DNA from: an uncultured Methylococcaceae bacterium
GTDB taxonomy: Bacteria > Pseudomonadota > Gammaproteobacteria > Methylococcales > Methylomonadaceae
Direction of reading: 5' to 3'
Assembly: GCA_903903765.1 (NCBI GenBank)
Contig: CAIVAH010000202.1
Location: 1 to 5,931, forward strand
DNA: 5,931 bases
Under the pieces are notes generated by a model, which did no database searches, was not told the DNA's origin, and was given only the letters and a program-made list of their open reading frames with translations. Made by a program: the position numbers and the translations under genes. Shown piece by piece: positions 1 through 4,934 of the stretch (position 1 is its first letter; every line of letters begins with the position of its first letter).

Positions 1-294
1 ACTTTATCTGAATTAATGTTGGGTATGGAATATGGCTTAGATCACTTTAAGTTTTTTCCTGCTGAAGCGGCTGGTGGTATCCCGATGTTAAAGTCTATTG
101 CTGGCCCTGTGCCTTATGTGACTTTCTGCCCAACCGGTGGTATTTCACCTGAGAACTATAATGCGTATTTAAACTTAAGTAATGTAGCGTGTGTAGGTGG
201 TTCTTGGTTAGTACCCGCTGATGCTGTTAAGGCAAAAGATTGGGATAAAGTGACTGCTTTAGCAAAACAAGCGATTGATGATGTTCAGAAATAA
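1..294 (+). CDS. eda: KDPG aldolase (2-keto-3-deoxy-6-phosphogluconate aldolase), 3' part only
   Basis: This is the C-terminal 97 codons of the Entner-Doudoroff aldolase, a cytoplasmic TIM-barrel class I aldolase that splits KDPG into pyruvate and glyceraldehyde 3-phosphate. The reading frame is open from base 1, so the start lies left of the window; the family is about 210 residues, so a little under half is visible. The motif [11 protein letters not shown] carries the Schiff-base lysine (codon 49-51, matching Lys133 of E. coli Eda). It is followed by [12 protein letters not shown] and GGSWLVP, which form the phosphate-binding end of the barrel. The C-terminus ends normally at TAA 292-294, so no truncation is seen on this side. 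A factor-independent terminator begins 18 bp after the stop codon. Eda often follows edd, but that side is not visible. The identification is firm from the motifs; bifunctional KHG/KDPG activity cannot be judged. Confidence 0.96.
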   Translation, partial: TLSELMLGMEYGLDHFKFFPAEAAGGIPMLKSIAGPVPYVTFCPTGGISPENYNAYLNLSNVACVGGSWLVPADAVKAKDWDKVTALAKQAIDDVQK

Positions 295-304
295 GTAACA
301 ACAA

Positions 305-1312
305 TCAACCACCCGTCATATTCATATAACGCAATATGACGGGTTTTTCTTTAATATTAAATTCATGCGTTTCTGGCTTAATCAACATTGCATCAATAAT
401 CGTCCGCTTTAACAAGGCCATATCATTGGGATGCTCTCTAAGCACCGCTTTTAAATCCACTGAATGTTCATTACCCAAACATAGTAACAAACGCCCTTCT
501 ACCGTCAAACGCACTCGATTACATTGACTACAAAAATTATGACTGTGCGGAGATATAAAACCTACCCGAGTTTGCGTTTCAGGTATCTTGTAATAATCTG
601 ATGGTCCTCCCGTTTTCTCTAGCGTAGCAATTAAGGCATATTTTTCTGAGATATCTTGCCGTATTAAATCGCTAGAATAATAGGCTTCAGCTCTATCATG
701 CTGATCAACTATGCCTAAGGGCATTTCTTCTATAAAACTAATATCCAACCCATTATCAATAGCAAATTGCACCAAGGTGTTTACTTCTAGATGATTTCTA
801 TTTTTTAAAATAACCGCATTGAGCTTAATCCGCTCAAACCCAACAGCTTTAGCCGCTTGAATGCCTTTTAAAACTTGCTGTAAGTCACCGGTACGTGTGA
901 TCGCTTTAAATTTATCGGCATCTAAGGTATCCAAACTAATATTAATGCGTTTAACACCCGCTGCTTTCAAGGCTTGTGCCATATTGTCTAACTGTGAACC
1001 ATTGGTGGTGATCACTAGTTCTTTTAAGCCCTCAAGATGGCCAATGTTATTTAATAAATCCAGAGCACCCTTTCTAACTAAGGGCTCGCCGCCTGTTATC
1101 CTGATTTTTTTGACACCTAACTCTACAAAAGCTTGAGCTATGATATTAATTTCTTCTAGGGATAATATTTGCACACGTGGCAAAAAGGTCATGTCCTCTG
1201 CCATACAATAAATACAACGAAAATCGCAACGATCAGTGATGGAAATTCTTAAATAATCAACTGTTCTTCCAAAACGATCTATCAATGCAGGAGTGGTTCC
1301 TAAACTTGTCAT
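305..1312 (-). CDS. moaA: GTP 3',8-cyclase MoaA (radical SAM, molybdenum cofactor biosynthesis)
   Basis: This 335-residue protein catalyses the first step of molybdopterin synthesis, turning GTP into 3',8-cyclo-GTP, which MoaC then makes into cyclic pyranopterin monophosphate. The radical SAM cluster motif CxxxCxxC is at Cys29, Cys33 and Cys36, in [11 protein letters not shown]. The SAM-binding GGEP is at 74-77. The second [4Fe-4S] cluster, which binds GTP in this family, has Cys261, Cys264 and Cys278. The protein ends in Gly-Gly, the conserved C-terminal tail known to matter for MoaA catalysis. Length and order are normal, so it should be active. The ATG at 1312 puts the FGR...[10 protein letters not shown] block at the usual distance from the N-terminus, but no clear Shine-Dalgarno sequence precedes it; a TTG start nine codons later, with AGGAA upstream, is a weaker alternative. 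It stands alone here, without moaC, moaD, moaE or mog genes, and is divergent from the LPS operon. Confidence 0.97.
   Translation of the reverse strand: MTSLGTTPALIDRFGRTVDYLRISITDRCDFRCIYCMAEDMTFLPRVQILSLEEINIIAQAFVELGVKKIRITGGEPLVRKGALDLLNNIGHLEGLKELVITTNGSQLDNMAQALKAAGVKRINISLDTLDADKFKAITRTGDLQQVLKGIQAAKAVGFERIKLNAVILKNRNHLEVNTLVQFAIDNGLDISFIEEMPLGIVDQHDRAEAYYSSDLIRQDISEKYALIATLEKTGGPSDYYKIPETQTRVGFISPHSHNFCSQCNRVRLTVEGRLLLCLGNEHSVDLKAVLREHPNDMALLKRTIIDAMLIKPETHEFNIKEKPVILRYMNMTGG
312..348 (+). terminator. Rho-independent terminator of eda
   Basis: A perfect 11-bp stem pairs CCCGTCATATT (312-322) with AATATGACGGG (333-343) around a 10-nt loop and is followed directly by five T residues (344-348), then CTTT. 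The T tract is on the plus strand, so it ends eda transcription. On the minus strand the hairpin is followed by TGGTTGATTG, a poor U tract, so it is not a good terminator for moaA. The whole hairpin lies inside the last moaA codons. Confidence 0.9.
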
Positions 1313-1349
1313 AGTTAAAAATTCATAAAAACTAACTTTAATTCATATT

Positions 1350-1377
1350 ATTGTAACATTACCTATCCCGTTATCTA
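1350..1377 (-). promoter_or_regulatory. candidate moaA promoter (weak)
   Basis: Reading the minus strand, TACAAT (1350-1355) matches the sigma-70 -10 box at five of six positions. TAGATA (1372-1377) matches the -35 box at four of six with a 16-bp spacer. Transcription would begin near 1343, giving a leader of about 30 nt before the moaA ATG. The region is very AT-rich, so such matches are expected by chance; this is only the best candidate seen. Confidence 0.25.
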
Positions 1378-1437
1378 CTTAACAATCGACTTTAATATAT
1401 TGAAGTTACAATGGCATCATTTAATACACAATAGCCC

Positions 1438-1467
1438 TTAATATGGCATAATATTCGGCTTTATACT
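1438..1467 (+). promoter_or_regulatory. candidate promoter of the kdsD-lpt operon (weak)
   Basis: TATACT (1462-1467) matches the -10 consensus at five of six positions, and TTAATA (1438-1443) matches the -35 box at four of six with an 18-bp spacer. Transcription would start near 1474, leaving a leader of about 64 nt before kdsD. A promoter is expected in this divergent spacer because the six genes downstream are tightly packed, but the exact site is a guess. Confidence 0.3.
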
Positions 1468-1537
1468 TATAGACTTACAAGCCTCATGTCTTTGTCAAAT
1501 TGTTTACCCCTATTACAGTTTTCCATCTAGACTAGTC

Positions 1538-2515
1538 ATGAAACTTAACGACCAAAAACTAATTGAGTTAGGCTTAGCTGTGATTAGTATTGAAGCAGAA
1601 GCCATTAATGCCTTGACACAGCAAATCAATGAAAACTTTGTAAACGCCTGCAAACTCCTGTTTGCATGTAAAGGTCGTGTTATTGTGACTGGCATGGGGA
1701 AGTCTGGGCATATTGCCGGAAAAATTGCGGCAACACTAGCTAGCACGGGCACACCCGCATTTTTTGTGCATCCAGGAGAAGCAAGTCACGGTGATTTAGG
1801 TATGATTACTCAACACGATGTTGTGTTAGCCTTATCTAACTCAGGTGAAACAGAAGAAATTCTAAAGATTTTACCGTTGCTTAAACGCTTAGGGATACCT
1901 TTAATTGCGATGTCTGGAAACCCCACCTCCACTCTTGGCACAGTATCTAATGTTCACATTAACGTCAGTGTCGCTCAAGAGGCCTGTCCCTTAGGCTTAG
2001 CTCCAACATCTAGCACTACTGCTGCCCTAGTCATGGGGGATGCATTAGCGGTATCTTTATTAGAAGCTAGAGGTTTTACCAGAGATGACTTTGCCTTATC
2101 TCACCCTGGTGGCAGTTTAGGCCGCCGACTTTTATTAAGAGTCAGCGATATAATGCACAGTGGAAATGCTATACCTTCTGTATCTGAAAAATCCCTAATT
2201 AGTCATGCATTGCTAGAAATGACCGAGAAAAAACTCGGCATGACCGCTGTTGTTAATGATCACGGTGTTGTTTTAGGTATATATACTGATGGTGACTTGA
2301 GACGCACATTAGCTAAAAACATTGATCTACACAACTCAACCATCAACCAAGTCATGACTCAAGCCTGTACAGTTATTTCTGCTGACCTATTAGCGGCTGA
2401 AGCGATGCAAATAATGGAAAGCAAACAAATCAACGCATTATTAGTTGTCGATAATAATCATAAGGCGATAGGGGCATTAAACATGCATGATTTGCTGAGA
2501 GCGGGAATTGTATAA
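1538..2515 (+). CDS. kdsD: D-arabinose 5-phosphate isomerase (KdsD/KpsF/GutQ family)
   Basis: This cytoplasmic enzyme interconverts ribulose 5-phosphate and arabinose 5-phosphate, the first step of Kdo synthesis for LPS. The 325 residues match E. coli KdsD (328) over the full length. An N-terminal SIS domain (about 1-200) holds GMGKSGH (52-58), SNSGE (100-104), CPLGLAPTSSTT (150-161) and LSHPGG (188-193). The residues corresponding to the E. coli catalytic set Lys59, Glu111, Glu152 and His193 are present as Lys55, Glu107, Glu148 and His189. Two CBS domains follow, at about 205-265 and 270-325, ending in the typical HDLLRAGIV. The paralogues KpsF and GutQ share this architecture; the position directly before kdsC and the lpt genes supports KdsD. 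The ATG at 1538 fits the family's N-terminus, but the upstream bases contain no Shine-Dalgarno sequence. Its TAA overlaps the kdsC ATG by one base, so translation is probably coupled. Confidence 0.96.
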   Translation: MKLNDQKLIELGLAVISIEAEAINALTQQINENFVNACKLLFACKGRVIVTGMGKSGHIAGKIAATLASTGTPAFFVHPGEASHGDLGMITQHDVVLALSNSGETEEILKILPLLKRLGIPLIAMSGNPTSTLGTVSNVHINVSVAQEACPLGLAPTSSTTAALVMGDALAVSLLEARGFTRDDFALSHPGGSLGRRLLLRVSDIMHSGNAIPSVSEKSLISHALLEMTEKKLGMTAVVNDHGVVLGIYTDGDLRRTLAKNIDLHNSTINQVMTQACTVISADLLAAEAMQIMESKQINALLVVDNNHKAIGALNMHDLLRAGIV

Positions 2516-3063
2516 TGTTCGAAAATAATTCCACTATACCCGCTGATATCTTGGCAAAAGCTAGAAACCTTAAATTATTAATACTTGATGTTGATGGTGT
2601 CTTAACTGACGGTAAACTTTTTTTTGACCAAGATGGCAACGAATATAAATGCTTTCATGCTAGAGATGGGCATGGTATTAAGTTATTACGCCAAACAGGG
2701 GTTGAAATAGCGGTTATCTCTGGTCGAAAATCCAAAACGGTTGAACTCCGCATGAAAAACCTAGGTATAGAGCTGATTTATCAAGGCCATGAACACAAAG
2801 TGGGCGCCTTTAATGAAATCATAGAAAAGCTTGAAATTTCTCCAGACCAAACCGCACATATCGGGGATGATTTGCTTGATCTACCGATTATGTCTAGGGT
2901 CGGTTTAGCTATTGCTGTTAATGACGCTAACTTTGCTGTAAAACAAAGAGCTGACTGGTGTACAACCACATCAGGTGGACAAGGTGCGGTTCGTGAAGTT
3001 TGCGACTTAATCATGCAAGCACAAGGTACTTTTGAAGATATTTTAAATACTTATCTTAAATGA
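2515..3063 (+). CDS. kdsC: 3-deoxy-D-manno-octulosonate 8-phosphate phosphatase
   Basis: KdsC hydrolyses Kdo-8-phosphate to Kdo and phosphate, the step before Kdo activation by KdsB. It is a small C0-type HAD phosphatase that works as a tetramer in the cytoplasm. All four HAD motifs are visible in 182 residues: DVDGVLTD with nucleophile Asp25 and acid/base Asp27, Ser69 in VISGR, Lys95 in GHEHK, and the metal-binding GDDLLD at 117-122. The absence of a large cap domain and the length (E. coli 188) fit KdsC. The start ATG overlaps the kdsD stop as TAATG, with a GCGGGA purine patch a few bases upstream as a modest ribosome binding site. The 3' end overlaps lptC as ATGA. The DVDGVLTDGKLFF stretch contains a T8 run (2618-2625), but the frame is intact. 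Confidence 0.97.
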   Translation: MFENNSTIPADILAKARNLKLLILDVDGVLTDGKLFFDQDGNEYKCFHARDGHGIKLLRQTGVEIAVISGRKSKTVELRMKNLGIELIYQGHEHKVGAFNEIIEKLEISPDQTAHIGDDLLDLPIMSRVGLAIAVNDANFAVKQRADWCTTTSGGQGAVREVCDLIMQAQGTFEDILNTYLK

Positions 3064-3626
3064 GCTTAACTGAAAATAAACGCTATATTTTTTTAACGAT
3101 TATCGCCTTATTAACTGCGTGGCTAGCAAAAACGTCTGAAACACTACAGACAGCGAAAAATAATAATCCAGCTCATAGCCCAGATTACTTCAGTATTGGC
3201 TATAGCAAATGGCAAATGAGTGCACAAGGTACAGTAAAAAGTAAATTGAATGCAGATAAAATTGTGCATTACAGTGACGATGAAACCACTCATTCTATGA
3301 GACCCGTTATATTATTTTATAACGAACAAAATCCACCTTGGATTATTCGTTCAGATACAGGTTTACTATCAGCTGATGGCAAAGATTTGCTTTTAGACGG
3401 TCAAGTAAAGATTGAGCGCGGCAAAACGAAAAAAAAAGGGCCATTAACTATTAACACCAGCATGTTAAAAGTACAGCCGAACAAAAATTACGCAGAAACA
3501 GAAAAGTGGGCTGAGTTTATTAACCCACCCAATATAACTTCAGGAACAGGGATGAAGATGACTTACATTGCGCCAATTCATATAGAGTTTCTTGCCAATG
3601 TTAGAGGTAAGTATGAAAAAAAATAA
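3060..3626 (+). CDS. lptC: LPS export system protein LptC (inner-membrane anchored)
   Basis: LptC joins the LptB2FG ABC transporter in the inner membrane and passes LPS to LptA in the periplasm. The 188-residue protein has the expected plan: a short charged N-terminus, one membrane segment (about residues 9-23, rich in Ile, Leu, Ala and Trp), then a periplasmic beta-jellyroll domain. The DYFSIGYSKWQMSAQG block, HYSDDETTH and the WIIRSDTGLLSADG repeat-like strands are typical of LptC; sequence conservation in this family is low, so context matters. Length matches E. coli (191). The start ATG overlaps the kdsC TGA (ATGA), with no Shine-Dalgarno sequence, which suggests translational coupling. 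The last 14 nt overlap lptA. An A9 run (3429-3437) encodes Lys124-126 in a basic loop. Identification rests on the domain plan plus position between kdsC and lptA. Confidence 0.93.
   Translation: MSLTENKRYIFLTIIALLTAWLAKTSETLQTAKNNNPAHSPDYFSIGYSKWQMSAQGTVKSKLNADKIVHYSDDETTHSMRPVILFYNEQNPPWIIRSDTGLLSADGKDLLLDGQVKIERGKTKKKGPLTINTSMLKVQPNKNYAETEKWAEFINPPNITSGTGMKMTYIAPIHIEFLANVRGKYEKK
3603..3608 (+). promoter_or_regulatory. ribosome binding site that fixes the lptA start
   Basis: AGAGGT sits five bases before the ATG at 3613 and is the clearest Shine-Dalgarno sequence in the operon. It decides for this ATG over the in-frame TTG at 3592 and ATG at 3598, because only the 3613 start gives a protein that begins with a proper signal peptide (Met-Lys-Lys). 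Confidence 0.8.
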
Positions 3627-4128
3627 TAATAGCGCTTCTAAATATTCTTGCGGCTTACTACTTAGCTTTATGTGTGTTAATTCATGGGCTTTATCGACCG
3701 ATGCCGACAAACCTATTACAATTGACTCTAATACAGCCAGTTACGATGACAAAACGGGCACCAGTATTTATACAGGTAATGTTGTATCCATTCAAGGTAG
3801 CATCAAAGTAAACTCAGACAAACTCACCGTTTATTTTGTTAATGGTGAAGCAAATAAACTTGTCTTTACCGGTCGCAAAGCAAAATTTAAACAAACCCCT
3901 AATGAAGGGGAAGAAGACATTACTGGTGAAGCTTTAATCGGCGAGTTTTATCCCAAGAAAAACTTACTAGTTCTGATGAACGAATCAACCATTTGGCAAG
4001 GCAACACAACTTATTCAAGTAATTATATCGAATACGATATTAAAACAGCTCTGGTTAAGGCGGGTGAGAAAAGCTCTGATTCTAAAAGAGTTCATGTAAT
4101 ACTTAAGCCGAAACCAGCTAAGCAATAA
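3613..4128 (+). CDS. lptA: LPS transport periplasmic bridge protein LptA
   Basis: LptA is the soluble periplasmic protein that polymerises head to tail into a bridge between LptC and LptD, along which LPS slides. The start at 3613 gives 171 residues. A signal peptide is clear: MKK, a hydrophobic stretch around residues 13-22, and a likely signal peptidase I site at NSWA/LST after Ala26. The mature part is an OstA/LptA jellyroll domain: KPITIDSNTASYDDKTG, then TGNVVSIQGSIKVNSDKL, which is the typical OstA strand pattern, and later ALIGEFYPKKNLLVLM and IWQGNTTYSSNYIEYD. The C-terminus is basic (KPKPAKQ). Length is a little below E. coli (185). It overlaps the lptC end by 14 nt but has its own good ribosome binding site, which fits a need for more LptA than LptC. 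An A8 tract follows the start codon. Confidence 0.95.
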   Translation: MKKNNNSASKYSCGLLLSFMCVNSWALSTDADKPITIDSNTASYDDKTGTSIYTGNVVSIQGSIKVNSDKLTVYFVNGEANKLVFTGRKAKFKQTPNEGEEDITGEALIGEFYPKKNLLVLMNESTIWQGNTTYSSNYIEYDIKTALVKAGEKSSDSKRVHVILKPKPAKQ

Positions 4129-4139
4129 TTACACATTAA

Positions 4140-4865
4140 ATGGCCACATTATCCGCTCATAACTTGATTAAAACTTATAATAAACGCAATGTAGTTGATG
4201 GCGTTTCTTTATATGTCAATAGTAACGAAGTCGTGGGCTTGCTCGGCCCCAATGGTGCAGGTAAAACGACTAGTTTTTATATGATGGTGGGCTTAATTAA
4301 GGCAGATAAAGGCCAAATAAATTTAGATGAAAAAGATCTTACTCATGCACCCATGCATGTTCGAGCTATTAATGGTGTTGGGTATTTACCCCAAGAACCC
4401 TCCGTATTCCGTAGACTGAGTGTCGCAGATAATCTTCGGGCTGTTTTACAAATTCGCGGCCAATTAACATCAAAAGCAATTGAGCAAAGCATAGATAAAT
4501 TATTAAGCGAATTCAATATTGAGCATCTTCGAAACCAAATTGCCGTGGGATTATCAGGTGGTGAACGGAGACGAGTTGAGATTGCTAGGGCATTGGCAAC
4601 TAACCCACAATTCATTTTACTCGATGAACCTTTCGCAGGCGTTGACCCTATTTCTGTGGATGACATCAGAAAAATCATAGAGCACCTTAAAGATAGAGGC
4701 ATCGGTGTGTTAATTACCGAACACAATGTTAGAGAAACATTGGGGATTTGTGATCGTGCTTATATACTAAACAACGGCAAAGTGATTGCCGAAGGCTCTG
4801 CAAATGCCATTGTAGACAATGCAGAAGTCCGAGAAGTCTATTTAGGGAAAAACTTTAGTCTCTAA
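4140..4865 (+). CDS. lptB: LPS export ABC transporter ATPase LptB
   Basis: LptB is the cytoplasmic ATPase dimer that powers LPS extraction through LptFG. At 241 residues it has the same length as E. coli LptB and aligns without gaps in my comparison. Walker A is GPNGAGKTT (36-44, Lys42), the Q-loop is at Gln85 in [14 protein letters not shown], the signature [15 protein letters not shown] starts at 138, Walker B FILLDEP ends in Asp162 and catalytic Glu163, the D-loop is GVDP (167-170) and the switch histidine is His195. Phe90, known in E. coli as a contact needed for coupling to LptFG, is kept at the same number. The C-terminal YLGKNFSL is typical of LptB. The ATG follows the lptA stop by 11 nt with no Shine-Dalgarno sequence, yet the family N-terminus (MATL-A-NL) leaves no doubt about the start. 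LptF and LptG are not in the window, as is usual. Confidence 0.98.
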   Translation: MATLSAHNLIKTYNKRNVVDGVSLYVNSNEVVGLLGPNGAGKTTSFYMMVGLIKADKGQINLDEKDLTHAPMHVRAINGVGYLPQEPSVFRRLSVADNLRAVLQIRGQLTSKAIEQSIDKLLSEFNIEHLRNQIAVGLSGGERRRVEIARALATNPQFILLDEPFAGVDPISVDDIRKIIEHLKDRGIGVLITEHNVRETLGICDRAYILNNGKVIAEGSANAIVDNAEVREVYLGKNFSL

Positions 4866-4896
4866 TGAAAACTGTTAAATGTATCAACATTATTAA

Positions 4897-4912
4897 TAGC
4901 CAATACATTGCT
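4897..4912 (+). promoter_or_regulatory. possible sigma-54 -24/-12 element before rpoN
   Basis: TAGC (4897-4900) and TTGCT (4908-4912) match the conserved TGGC and TTGCW halves of a sigma-54 promoter with exactly the right spacing. The one core mismatch is A for G at the first position of the near-invariant GG. The predicted start near 4923 lies 12 bases before the rpoN ATG. A 7-of-8 core match is not rare by chance over a whole window, so this is a candidate for autoregulation only. Confidence 0.2.
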
Positions 4913-4934
4913 TTTAAAAACATAACATAAAATT

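Noticed and set aside
336..527. Plus-strand open frame of 63 codons
   Set aside because: It lies wholly antisense to the 3' end of moaA, starts inside the eda terminator and shows no recognisable protein features.
861..1136. Plus-strand open frame of 91 codons inside moaA
   Set aside because: It is antisense to the conserved radical SAM core of moaA; its composition is explained by the real gene on the other strand.
1440..1455. Small palindrome AATAT-N6-ATATT in the kdsD leader region
   Set aside because: A five-base AT-only inverted repeat is expected by chance in this spacer and has no T tract or known operator match.
1444..1460. TGGCA...CGGCT as a sigma-54 promoter for kdsD
   Set aside because: The -12 half is poor and the GG to GC spacing is 11, not 10.
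3377..3391. Sigma-54-like TGGCA...TTGCT inside lptC, upstream of lptA
   Set aside because: The halves match well, but GG and GC are separated by 9 bases where 10 are needed, a change known to destroy sigma-54 promoters; it lies in coding sequence.
3543..3572. Sigma-E type promoter (GGAACA) within lptC ahead of lptA, as in E. coli
   Set aside because: The -35 half resembles GGAACTT, but no TCTRA-like -10 box is found at 15-18 bp, so the analogy is not supported.
3592..3612. Extended lptA start at TTG 3592 or ATG 3598
   Set aside because: Either would put seven or five extra residues ahead of a good signal peptide, and neither has a ribosome binding site as good as the AGAGGT in front of ATG 3613.
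4343..4726. Minus-strand open frame of 127 codons within lptB
   Set aside because: It is a shadow of the highly conserved LptB frame, without a ribosome binding site or recognisable motifs.
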